Assembly: GCA_023423605.1 (NCBI GenBank)
Contig: JAFAFF010000081.1
Location: 1-14,303, forward strand
Reading direction: 5' to 3'
Source: Pseudomonadota bacterium
Lineage (GTDB): Bacteria > Pseudomonadota > Gammaproteobacteria > Xanthomonadales > Xanthomonadaceae
Length of the DNA stretch: 14,303 nt
This document shows, one piece after another, positions 4,864 to 12,088 of the stretch. The notes below the pieces were generated by a model that worked only from the letters and a program-made list of their open reading frames with translations, did no database searches and was not told the origin of the DNA. How positions within the stretch are numbered: the first letter of the stretch is position 1; the number at the start of each line of letters is the position of its first letter. A program made the position numbers and the translations under genes.

Positions 4864-7818
4864 TCAGGCGTCCACCGCATCCAGCTGCGCGATGATCCGT
4901 TCCAGTGGCGCCGGGCGGCCAAGCAGGTAACCCTGCACCTGGTCGCAGCCATGCGCCGCCAGCCACTGCAGCTGGCCCGGCGTTTCCACGCCCTCGGCGA
5001 TGATGATCAACCCCATGCTGTGCCCCAGCGAAAGCAGCGCGCGGCAGATCGACGCATTGCGCGGGTTGGTTTCCACGTCGGCGACGAAACTGCGGTCGAT
5101 CTTCAGCACGTCCAGTGGCAGATGCTGCAGGTAGGACATGCTGGAATAGCCGGTACCGAAGTCATCCAGCGACACGCACACCCCCTGCTCATGCAGGCGG
5201 CGCATGGTCTGCATCGCCTGCGCAGGGCGCCGCATCAGGCTGCTTTCGGTCAGCTCCACCTTCAGCGCGCCGCGTGGCAGGTCGAATTCCTGCGTCAGGC
5301 AGGCGAACTCATCGACCAGGTCACCCGTGAAGAACTGCGCGGCCGAAACGTTGATGGCGATCGGCAGGTCATCGTGCCCGGCATCCAGCAGCTGCCGCTG
5401 GGCCTGCGCTGCGGCACGCATCACCCAGCGTCCGAGTGGCAGGATCAGCCCGGTGTCCTCGCACAGCTGGATGAAATCCGATGGCGCGATGAAGCTGCCG
5501 TCGGCCTGCGGCCAGCGCAACAAGGCCTCCAGTGCGGCGGGGGCACCGTCGATGGCATGGCAGATGGGCTGGAAATACAGTTCGAACTCACTGCCGATGG
5601 CGCTGTGGATGCGTCCGGCCAGGCGCAGGCGCTCGGCCAGCCGCGCAGTCACGCCAGCATCGAACCAGGCCAGCACGTCGCCTTCGGCGCGGGCGCCGTG
5701 CGCGGCCTGCGCGGCCATGCCGATGACCTGCTCGGCACGCAGCCCATCGCTGGCCTCATGCACGGCCACACCCACGCTGGGCTCGAACTGATGCAATGAA
5801 TCCTGTCCGCGCACCGGTTCGGAGATGAGCTGCACCACCGCATCCAGGACATCCTGCGTGCCGTGGGCGCTGTCGAAGGCGAACACGAAGTCTTCCGCAG
5901 GCTGGAACGCCAGCCAGCCATGGCGCGCGGCCAGCGCGCCCAACCGGTCGGCCACCGCCTGCAGCACCGCTTCGCCCACGTCCCGGCCCAGCGCATCGTT
6001 GACCAGCTGCAACCCGCGCAGCTGGATGAAGGCCACCGTATAGTCCTTGCCGCATTCGTCCAGTGTCTGCGCCAGCGCACGGGTATTGAGCAGGCCGGTA
6101 CCCAGGTGATGGCTGGCGTGGTAGGCCAGCTCGCGCTCATGGGCCAGCCGGTCGCTGATGTCCTCGGCCAGTACAAGGCAGGCCGGGCGGCCGTCGAAAT
6201 CCAGCCGCGACAGGTGCGCGCGCACCTCGAATACCGAACCGTCCTTGCGCTGGTGCAGGCGTACCTTCGCATCCGGTAGATCGCCCGTGCGGGCATCGGC
6301 GATCGCCCGATGGATCTCGTCCCAGCCCTCGCGCGGACGGATGTCGAGGATGCTCATCGACAGGAATTCCTCACGGCTGTAACCGTACTGCCGCTCGGCC
6401 GCGCGGTTGACTTCCATGAAGCGCAGGGTTTCCGGATCGAACACCCAGAACGGCGCCGGATTGCGGTCGAACAGCAGGCGGAAATGACGCTCGGCCTGGT
6501 CCATCCGTTCGCGCGCCAGGTAACGTTCGCTGACATCGGTGAGCGCACCCACCATGCGCCGCCGACGGTCACTCATCGCCACCCGCTGCCCACGCGCGCT
6601 CACCCAGCGCACTTCGCCGGCCGGCAACACCACGCGGAATACTTCGTCCAATGGCGCCTGGCCCGCGAACGCACGGTCGAATGCCGCCTGCACCCGGACT
6701 GCTTCGTCGCGGTGCACGCGCGCGAAGAAGTCGGCCAGCGGCATCGCATCCAGGTCCACGCCGAAGATGTCGCGGGCCAGCGGCGACCAGTGCAGCTGGC
6801 AGGCATCATCGTCCACGTACCAGGTGCAGACACGCCCCACCTGATGCGCAAGCAGCAGCTCGGCATGGCCGGCACGCAGTTCCTCGGCCAGCGCGTGCTG
6901 CCGCCGCGTGGCCCGGCCCACGCCCCAGCAGAGCACCGCCAGCAGCAGCCAGTACAACAGGTACATGGCCATCAGCGCCTGTACATAAGGCCACCAGGCC
7001 GCCATCACCGCCTGCTGCGCCAGGCCGGCGTAGACCGTCAACGGATAGTCGCGCAGGGTGTTCCTGGCGGCCATGCGCGTTACGCCATCCAGCGGACTGC
7101 GCGTGGCGCCCAGCATGTCCACGCCATCGTCGCCGGTCCTGACCTGCTGCTGCAGGCCAGGGAAACGCCTGCCGACCAGCCTGGCATCGTGTGGCACGCG
7201 CGCCAGCACGTGGCCTTCGCTGTCCGAAACGGTCACCGTACCCTTCGCGCCGATGTCCAGCCCGCTGATGATGCGCTGCAGTTCGTCGGCCTGCAGGCGC
7301 ACCAGCAGCCAGCGCTCCTCATCCAGCGGCAGTGCCAGCGGTACCACCCAGCGCAGGCCATCGCGACGCTGCGGCGGGCCGATGTACAGGTCGCTGCCCT
7401 GGCCGCGGCGTTGCCCGTCCACCCACAACGGCAGCTGCAGGTCGCCCACGCCGCGGGTGAGCGCGCGGCCGTGCTGGTCCACCACCAGGATGCTGTCCAG
7501 TTCCGCATGCCGCGCCAGTACCCCGGCGATGCTTTCATCCAGCAGCCCCGCGGCCTGGTCGGGCACGTTGTGCAGCAGCTGCGCGGCATCGGCCGCGATG
7601 CCACGCATCGCCCGCTCCAGGTTGCGCAGTTCCAGCCACAGCAGGCGCTCACTGGCCACCACCAGGGTGTGGCTCTGCCGCTGCGCGGCCTGCTCGCGGC
7701 GATGCAGGTCATCGGCCAGCACCGCCGCCAGCCCGGCACCCAGCAGCACGCCAAGCGCCACGCCACCCCAGAGGAGCAGACGTAACGGCCTGGCCTGCGC
7801 CGGATCCGGCGGGCTCAT
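4864..7818 (-). CDS. Membrane sensor c-di-GMP phosphodiesterase (Cache-like, PAS-PAS, degenerate GGDEF, EAL)
   Basis: A 984-residue protein predicted to hydrolyse cyclic di-GMP to pGpG. Helix 1 (about 12-34) and helix 2 (about 276-302) flank a periplasmic region with Cache-like features (LDSILVVDQHGRAL, GTVTVSDSEGHVLA). Two PAS domains follow (about 320-430 and 443-560), then a GGDEF-like domain (about 565-720), then EAL (about 735-980). The GGDEF signature is replaced by PAEDF (640-644) and the first metal Asp is absent, so cyclase activity is unlikely. The EAL domain keeps Glu764 in LEALLRW, Asn823 in INVSA, Glu855 and Glu858 in ELTES, Asp885-Asp886 in LDDFGTGYSS, Lys906 in LKIDRSF, Glu942 in AEGVET and Gln962 in QGY, so it should be active. 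The ATG at 7818 is chosen because the cytoplasmic lead is then short. The frame stays open to 8028, so earlier starts are possible. Confidence 0.92.
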   Translation of the reverse strand: MSPPDPAQARPLRLLLWGGVALGVLLGAGLAAVLADDLHRREQAAQRQSHTLVVASERLLWLELRNLERAMRGIAADAAQLLHNVPDQAAGLLDESIAGVLARHAELDSILVVDQHGRALTRGVGDLQLPLWVDGQRRGQGSDLYIGPPQRRDGLRWVVPLALPLDEERWLLVRLQADELQRIISGLDIGAKGTVTVSDSEGHVLARVPHDARLVGRRFPGLQQQVRTGDDGVDMLGATRSPLDGVTRMAARNTLRDYPLTVYAGLAQQAVMAAWWPYVQALMAMYLLYWLLLAVLCWGVGRATRRQHALAEELRAGHAELLLAHQVGRVCTWYVDDDACQLHWSPLARDIFGVDLDAMPLADFFARVHRDEAVRVQAAFDRAFAGQAPLDEVFRVVLPAGEVRWVSARGQRVAMSDRRRRMVGALTDVSERYLARERMDQAERHFRLLFDRNPAPFWVFDPETLRFMEVNRAAERQYGYSREEFLSMSILDIRPREGWDEIHRAIADARTGDLPDAKVRLHQRKDGSVFEVRAHLSRLDFDGRPACLVLAEDISDRLAHERELAYHASHHLGTGLLNTRALAQTLDECGKDYTVAFIQLRGLQLVNDALGRDVGEAVLQAVADRLGALAARHGWLAFQPAEDFVFAFDSAHGTQDVLDAVVQLISEPVRGQDSLHQFEPSVGVAVHEASDGLRAEQVIGMAAQAAHGARAEGDVLAWFDAGVTARLAERLRLAGRIHSAIGSEFELYFQPICHAIDGAPAALEALLRWPQADGSFIAPSDFIQLCEDTGLILPLGRWVMRAAAQAQRQLLDAGHDDLPIAINVSAAQFFTGDLVDEFACLTQEFDLPRGALKVELTESSLMRRPAQAMQTMRRLHEQGVCVSLDDFGTGYSSMSYLQHLPLDVLKIDRSFVADVETNPRNASICRALLSLGHSMGLIIIAEGVETPGQLQWLAAHGCDQVQGYLLGRPAPLERIIAQLDAVDA

Positions 7819-8115
7819 GCCTGGTACCGCCGCAGCTGATGACTCCCTGCTCTCATGCGCGAAACGATTCCCCCTGGTACAGCCCAGAGCGGCCGCGGAC
7901 CGCAATTCTTGAAGCATCCACTGCCGCCGCATGCCCCACGGCACGCGGCGCAGCGGCCCCGCATCCAGCATGCACCAGCGAGATGACGACAGGAAGAGTG
8001 CCCGCACAGGTTCCGCCATATCCTGCAAAGTCCCCGCGCCAACGCAGCACGGTGACCGCCGCGATCGCTGGCCGCGCAGGGATTAGACTTGCGTTTTCCG
8101 TCGTTCGAGACTTCC
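7819..8115. other. Divergent intergenic region of the EAL and M13 genes
   Basis: These 297 bases separate two divergent genes and should hold both promoters and both leaders. I see no strong hairpin, repeat or small gene. A TTAGACT sequence near 8084 could contain a -10 for the M13 gene (TAGACT), but no well-spaced -35 partner is seen. The EAL reading frame is open through most of the gap to 8028, giving alternative N-terminal extensions that lack any recognisable domain. Confidence 0.4.
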
Positions 8116-10230
8116 ATGCCCATGCTGCGCCGCTCTCCCCTGCTGCTCGCCATCGCCGCCAGCCTGTCGCTGTCGCTGGCCGCGTGCGGTGACTCCACCC
8201 CCTCCGATGCCACACAGACCACGCAGGCTGCGGCCGCACCGGACACCAAGGCGCAGCTGGGCAGCTTCGGTTTCGATGCCAGCGGCATGGACCGCAGCGT
8301 CGCCGCCGGCGACAACTTCTTCGATTTCGCCAACGGCAGCTGGGTGAAGAACACCGGGATTCCGGCCGACCGCTCGCGTTACGGCAGCTTCAACGTCATC
8401 GCCGAAAAGACCCAGGCCGATACCCGCGCCATCCTCGAAGGTGCCGCCGGCAACGCCCAGGCCAGCGGCGAGGACAGGCTGATCGGCGACTACTACGCCG
8501 CCTACATGGATGAGGACGGCATCGAACAGCGCGGACTGGCACCGCTGCAGCCGCAGCTGGACGCCATCGCGGCACTCCCCGACAAGGCTGCGCTGGCCCG
8601 CGCGCTCGGCGGCGACATGCGTGCCGACGTGGACCTGCTCAACGCCACCAACTTCTACACCGACCACCTGTTCGGACTGTGGGTGTCGGTGGATCTGCTG
8701 CAGCCTGCGCGCACCGCGCCCTACCTGGTGCAGGGCGGCCTGGGCATGCCGGACCGCGACTTCTACCTGGGCGACGGCCGCATGGCCGAACTGCGTGGCC
8801 AGTACCAGCGCTACATCGCCCAGATGCTGCAGCTCGCCGGTGTCGCCGATCCCGCCGCCAGGGCGCAGCGCATCGTCGCCCTGGAAACGAAGATCGCCCA
8901 GGCACATGTCAGCCAGGAAGAGACCAACGACGTGGCCAAGGGCGCCAATCCCTGGACCCAGGCCGATTTCAGCGCCAAGGCGCCGGGCATGGACTGGGCC
9001 GCGTTCCTGGATGCCGCCGGCCTGGCGCAGCAGCAGGATTTCATCGTCTGGCAGCCCAGGGCAGTTGCCGGACTGTCGCGGCTGGTAGCCACCGAACCCC
9101 TGGATGCCTGGAAGGACTACCTGGCCTTCCACGCCCTGGACCGTTCCGCAGCCTACCTGCCGAAGGCATTCGCCGATGCACGTTTCGCCTTCCACGGCAC
9201 CGCGCTCAGCGGCACGCCGCAGCAGAGCGAACGCTGGAAGCGCGCCGTCGATGATGCCAACCAGGCCATCGGCGAAGCGATCGGCAAGCGCTACGTTGAA
9301 AAGCACTTCGACGCGAAGACCAAGCAGCGTGCCGACGAGATGGCCAGGAACATCATCGCCGCGTTCGGTCGCCGCATCGACGCGCTGGAATGGATGTCGC
9401 CGCAGACCCGCGAACATGCCAAGGCCAAGGTGGCCGGCCTGAAGGTGGGCATGGGGTATCCGGACACCTGGCGCGATTACACGGGCCTGGACATCAAGCG
9501 CGATGATCCGCTCGGCAATGCGCAGCGCGCGGCGCTGTTCGATTACAAGCGCAACATCGCCAAGCTCGGCAAGGCACCGGACCACGGCGAGTGGGCGATG
9601 CTGCCGCAGACCATCAATGCCATGAACGTGCCGCTGGAAAACCGCCTGGTGTTCCCGGCCGCGATCCTGCAGCCGCCGTTCTTCGATGGCGCCGCCGACG
9701 ACGCGGTGAACTACGGCGCCATCGGTGCGGTCATCGGCCACGAAATCAGCCATGGCTTCGACAATGCCGGCGCGCTGTTCGATGAGAGCGGCCGCTTGCA
9801 CAACTGGTGGACGCCGCAGGACCTGGAGAAATTCAATGCGGCCGGCGATGCGCTGGCGGCGCAGTTCAGCAGCTACGAGCCGTTCCCCGGCGCACACGTC
9901 AACGGCCGCCTGACGCTGGGCGAGAACATTGCCGACGTGGCCGGCCTGGCGACCGCGTATGACGCCTACCAGCTTTCCCTGCAGGGCAAGCCGGCCCCGG
10001 AACTGGAGGGGTTCAGCGCCGACCAGCGGTTCTTCCTCGGCTTCGCCCAGGCCTGGCGCAGCAAGAGCCGTGAACAGGCGCTGCGCAACTCGCTGCTGAC
10101 CGACGTGCATGCGCCGGGCCAGTTCCGTGCCCTGACCGTACGCAATATCGACGCCTGGTACCCGGCATTCGAGGTCAAGGCGGGCCAGAAGCTGTACCTG
10201 GCGCCCGAAAAGCGCGTCAAGGTCTGGTAA
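8116..10230 (+). CDS. M13 family zinc metallopeptidase, lipoprotein (PepO/neprilysin-like)
   Basis: A 704-residue secreted zinc endopeptidase of the neprilysin family, which cleaves oligopeptides. The N terminus (MPMLRRSPLLLAIAASLSLS followed by LAACGD) is a lipoprotein signal peptide with the lipobox cysteine at residue 24, so the enzyme should be anchored to a membrane on the periplasmic side. The N-terminal M13 domain starts at about residue 50 (GMDRSVAAGDNFFDFANGSW). The catalytic domain has the substrate-binding NAM segment at 9616-9624, then LVFPAAILQPPFF, the zinc motif HEISH (His542, Glu543, His546), the third-ligand motif ENIAD (Glu603, Asp607), and the family's terminal Val-Trp. All catalytic residues are present. 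The start at 8116 gives a clean signal peptide; 8089 and 8122 are alternatives. The gene stands alone, divergent from the EAL gene and followed by a REP-like hairpin. Substrates are unknown. Confidence 0.95.
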   Translation: MPMLRRSPLLLAIAASLSLSLAACGDSTPSDATQTTQAAAAPDTKAQLGSFGFDASGMDRSVAAGDNFFDFANGSWVKNTGIPADRSRYGSFNVIAEKTQADTRAILEGAAGNAQASGEDRLIGDYYAAYMDEDGIEQRGLAPLQPQLDAIAALPDKAALARALGGDMRADVDLLNATNFYTDHLFGLWVSVDLLQPARTAPYLVQGGLGMPDRDFYLGDGRMAELRGQYQRYIAQMLQLAGVADPAARAQRIVALETKIAQAHVSQEETNDVAKGANPWTQADFSAKAPGMDWAAFLDAAGLAQQQDFIVWQPRAVAGLSRLVATEPLDAWKDYLAFHALDRSAAYLPKAFADARFAFHGTALSGTPQQSERWKRAVDDANQAIGEAIGKRYVEKHFDAKTKQRADEMARNIIAAFGRRIDALEWMSPQTREHAKAKVAGLKVGMGYPDTWRDYTGLDIKRDDPLGNAQRAALFDYKRNIAKLGKAPDHGEWAMLPQTINAMNVPLENRLVFPAAILQPPFFDGAADDAVNYGAIGAVIGHEISHGFDNAGALFDESGRLHNWWTPQDLEKFNAAGDALAAQFSSYEPFPGAHVNGRLTLGENIADVAGLATAYDAYQLSLQGKPAPELEGFSADQRFFLGFAQAWRSKSREQALRNSLLTDVHAPGQFRALTVRNIDAWYPAFEVKAGQKLYLAPEKRVKVW

Positions 10231-10247
10231 CGGCCGCCCCGGGTGCG

Positions 10248-10271
10248 GTAGTGCCGGGCATGTCCCGGCAC
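10248..10271 (+). repeat. GTAG-headed REP-like (SMAG-type) element
   Basis: GTAG at 10248-10251 runs into an inverted repeat, GTGCCGGG (10251-10258) with CCCGGCAC (10264-10271), around a 5-nt loop. A GTAG head plus a short GC-rich hairpin is the form of the SMAG repeats described for Stenotrophomonas maltophilia. It lies 17 nt after the M13 peptidase stop, the usual kind of place for such elements, where they may stabilise mRNA 3' ends. Family membership is judged by eye. Confidence 0.65.
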
Positions 10272-10429
10272 GCCCGGATGCAGGCAGGCCGGACACGTTC
10301 CGCGTTCCAGCCTTTCCGGCGGCCATCCGTCCTCTCGGGACCCTTGCTGCCAACGGGTGTTGCGCGTTTTCTGCGCAATCGGTCATTGCCGTGCAACGCG
10401 ACAGGACGCCTGCCGCCCGAATGTGCGTC

Positions 10430-10492
10430 CGCAACATGAATTCCCCTGCGACAACCTGTCGCAGGCATGTTGCGTGATGTCGCGCCGCAACA
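10430..10492 (+). promoter_or_regulatory. Nested bulged hairpin with a competing alternative arm
   Basis: The outer arms CGCAACATG (10430-10438) and CATGTTGCG (10466-10474) are a perfect 9-bp inverted repeat. Directly inside, CCTGCGACA (10445-10453) and TGTCGCAGG (10457-10465) form another perfect 9 bp around an ACC loop. The only unpaired part is a six-base bulge on the left arm (10439-10444). The right outer arm (TGTTGCG, 10468-10474) can instead pair with CGCAACA at 10486-10492, an exclusive alternative. It lies 145-207 nt before the ATG at 10637. It could be a leader RNA switch, a DNA operator or a mobile palindrome. No T tract follows, so it is not a simple terminator. Confidence 0.5.
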
Positions 10493-10552
10493 ATCCGCTT
10501 TCCCTTGCGCCTGTTCATGATCGCCGCGAGCCGGGCCTTCGCATCGTCCCCA

Positions 10553-10580
10553 TTGCGCCCGCTGCTGGAAATGCTAGAAC
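10553..10580 (+). promoter_or_regulatory. Possible promoter of the 10637 gene
   Basis: TTGCGC (10553-10558) and TAGAAC (10575-10580) are separated by 16 nt, with an extended -10 TG at 10572-10573. The -10 matches 4 of 6 and the -35 only 3 of 6 consensus bases. If used, the leader would be about 50 nt and the nested hairpin at 10430 would lie upstream of transcription, acting as DNA rather than RNA. Confidence 0.28.
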
Positions 10581-10623
10581 TGGAGCTGCCTCACCGGTCC
10601 AAACGCATCGCCGCACGTTCCAG

Positions 10624-10630
10624 AAGGGAG
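10624..10630 (+). promoter_or_regulatory. Ribosome-binding site fixing the start at 10637
   Basis: AAGGGAG lies 6 nt before the ATG at 10637 and is the best Shine-Dalgarno match near this reading frame. It supports 10637 over the in-frame upstream ATG codons at 10505 and 10517, which would add an Arg/Ser-rich stretch with no such site. Confidence 0.7.
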
Positions 10631-10636
10631 CCAGCC

Positions 10637-11251
10637 ATGATTGCTTTGTTCAAGGGTTTGGGATTGCTGCTAAGGGACAACGAGCTGTACAACAGCCCGT
10701 TCGAAAGACAGGTTGCCCATTGGCGCAGCCTGAGTGAACAACAGATCCGCGAGGAAGTGGCGGTGCTTGCCCAGGCCAAGTGCCAGTGGCTGATCGCCTC
10801 GATCGTCGGCTGGCAGGCGGCATCGCTGCTGATCCTCGGTTTGATCACCAACTACCTCTGGCGTGATGATTACCACATCACCCTGATCCGTGTGGTCGTG
10901 GTGATCGGCTCATGGGTCTCGATCCTGTTCGTGATCTGGTTCATGGCCAACATGTTCGACCGGCAGGCAGGTTTCGAGCGCTGGATGAAGGCATTCAACA
11001 GCCGCGCGCGCATCACCTCCAAGGCCGACAGCGTGGAACACGTAGCCGATGCGCTGGGCATGGCCGAACACTATCCGGAAGTGCTGGACTACAAGCAGGC
11101 GGTGACCGAAAAGCGCGAACTGCGCCATGAAGACATCCGCATCATGACCGAAATCGGCCGCATGAAGCAGCATTCGGAACTGGTGGGCCGCCTCAACCAC
11201 GTAGGCGAAACCAGCAGCCACCGCGACCTGACCCTGCAACCCGCCTTCTGA
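10637..11251 (+). CDS. Uncharacterised two-helix membrane protein (204 aa)
   Basis: I do not recognise a named family. Residues 1-50 are amphipathic and charged (MIALFKGLGLLLRDNELYNS, then a HWRSLSEQQIREEVAVLAQA helix). Two membrane helices follow, at about 52-73 (WLIASIVGWQAASLLILGLI) and 83-105 (LIRVVVVIGSWVSILFVIWF), joined by a short loop (NYLWRDDYH). A soluble, mostly helical tail runs from about 106 to 204 (for example DSVEHVADALGMAEHYPEVL and RHEDIRIMTEIGRMKQH). Both termini are probably cytoplasmic, with only a short hairpin crossing the inner membrane. There is no signal peptide. The ATG at 10637 has a good ribosome-binding site. The gene is alone on its strand, preceded by a structured 400-bp region and closed by a very strong bidirectional hairpin. 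That arrangement suggests its own control, but the function is unknown. Confidence 0.82.
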   Translation: MIALFKGLGLLLRDNELYNSPFERQVAHWRSLSEQQIREEVAVLAQAKCQWLIASIVGWQAASLLILGLITNYLWRDDYHITLIRVVVVIGSWVSILFVIWFMANMFDRQAGFERWMKAFNSRARITSKADSVEHVADALGMAEHYPEVLDYKQAVTEKRELRHEDIRIMTEIGRMKQHSELVGRLNHVGETSSHRDLTLQPAF

Positions 11252-11257
11252 CCCCGG

Positions 11258-11319
11258 AAAGGGGGACGGAGGCAGTTAAATTTTCGCCGGAAAATTTAAC
11301 TGCCTCCGTCCCCCTTTTT
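11258..11319. terminator. Perfect 28-bp inverted repeat, bidirectional terminator
   Basis: The arms 11258-11285 and 11290-11317 are exact inverted repeats of 28 nt with a GCCG loop. The outer half is GC-rich (GGGGGACGGAGGCAG) and the inner half AT-rich (TTAAATTTTC). Five T follow on the plus strand (11315-11319), fitting intrinsic termination of the 10637 gene, and the A run on the left (11258-11260) gives a shorter U tract for the opposite strand. The minus-strand regulator gene has its stop TAA at 11318-11320, inside this T tract. Such length and perfection exceeds an ordinary terminator and may reflect a dispersed repeat. Confidence 0.85.
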
Positions 11320-12088
11320 ACATGCCGCGGAACAGGGTCATGAAGGGTTGGCTCACGGTGAGGGTTTCCGGGCGTTCGCGCAGGCGCAGCAGGCCGCGGC
11401 CGGTGTCATCGCGGCTCACCGATGCTACCGCCTTCATGTTGACGATGGTGGAACGGTGCACCTGGCGGAACTGCTGCGGATCCAGGGCGGCAAGCAGTTC
11501 GCGCAGCGGCGTGCGCAGCAGGCTCTCGCCGGCGGACGTCACCACCGTGGTGTATTTGTTGTCGGCCCGGAAATACACCACGTCCTCCAGCATGATCAGC
11601 ACCGTGTCGCGGCCGTTGCTGGCGGTGATCCATGCCAGCGGCGGTGCCTGCGTGCGGTCCTCGCCACGATGCAGGCGCTGCAGCAGTTTCTCCAGCGCCG
11701 CATCGTCATTGCGCGCGGCCGGCATGCGCGCCAGGATCCTGTCGCGCGTGGCCAGCAGCCGCTCATCGCTCACCGGTTTGAGCAGGTAGTCCATCGCGCC
11801 CTGCTCGAAGGCATCGATGGCGTACTGGTCGTAGGCAGTGACAAACACCACCTGCGTGCGCGGGCTCAGTTCTGCCAGCGCACGTGCCACCTGGATGCCG
11901 GTGATACCGGGCATGCGGATATCCAGGAACGCGATGTCCGGCTGCCTGTCGGCCAGTTGTTCCAGTGCGCTGGCGCCATCCTCGCATTCGGCCACGATGC
12001 GCAGCTCCGGCCACAGCCGGCCCAGCTGCTGCACCAGCGACGTACGCAGCAGCTCTTCGTCCTCGGCAATCAATGCATCAAGCGGCAT
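11318..12088 (-). CDS. LytTR-family response regulator
   Basis: A 256-residue DNA-binding response regulator. The receiver domain (about 1-120) has the acidic pocket Glu9/Asp10 in LIAEDEELLR, the phosphoacceptor Asp56 in IAFLDIRMPG, Thr84 in FVTAYDQYAI and Lys104 in DYLLKPV, so it should be phosphorylatable. The C-terminal LytTR domain (about 150-255) is seen in ITASNGRDTVLIMLEDVVYF, then NKYTTVVTSAGESLLRTPL, FRQVHRSTIVNMKAV and a final FMTLFRGM. LytTR proteins bind direct repeats upstream of target genes, often for surface, exopolysaccharide or virulence functions; the targets here are unknown. Its ATG overlaps the 3' end of the kinase gene by 11 nt (12078-12088), which indicates translational coupling with its cognate kinase. 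The gene ends in the large palindrome at 11258-11317. Confidence 0.95.
   Translation of the reverse strand: MPLDALIAEDEELLRTSLVQQLGRLWPELRIVAECEDGASALEQLADRQPDIAFLDIRMPGITGIQVARALAELSPRTQVVFVTAYDQYAIDAFEQGAMDYLLKPVSDERLLATRDRILARMPAARNDDAALEKLLQRLHRGEDRTQAPPLAWITASNGRDTVLIMLEDVVYFRADNKYTTVVTSAGESLLRTPLRELLAALDPQQFRQVHRSTIVNMKAVASVSRDDTGRGLLRLRERPETLTVSQPFMTLFRGM

Larger units (their letters stand above)
10231..10636. other. 406-bp gene-free region with several hairpins
   Basis: No convincing gene lies here. Two minus-strand frames and a plus-strand frame from 10251 are open, but they look like GC-rich shadows with no family resemblance. The region holds a GTAG-headed repeat (10248-10271), a small hairpin TTGCGC/GCGCAA (10360-10365 with 10373-10378), the nested hairpin at 10430-10474, a competing arm at 10486-10492, a possible promoter at 10553-10580 and a ribosome-binding site just before 10637. 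It is probably the control region of the downstream membrane protein gene. Confidence 0.6.

Noticed and set aside
6310..7785. 491-codon plus-strand frame opposite the EAL gene
   Set aside because: Composition is Gln/His/Arg-rich as expected from the reverse complement of a GC-rich gene. The minus strand encodes recognisable membrane, PAS and EAL domains.
7819..8028. 70-residue N-terminal extension of the EAL protein
   Set aside because: It would place an Arg/Trp-rich stretch before the first membrane helix, with no domain or ribosome-binding support. It remains open only as a start-site alternative.
8083..10518. 811-codon open frame on the minus strand across the M13 peptidase gene
   Set aside because: It is a high-GC shadow of the M13 gene. 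Its translation is rich in Arg/Gly/Val/His with no recognisable domain, whereas the plus strand has a lipobox, HEISH and ENIAD.
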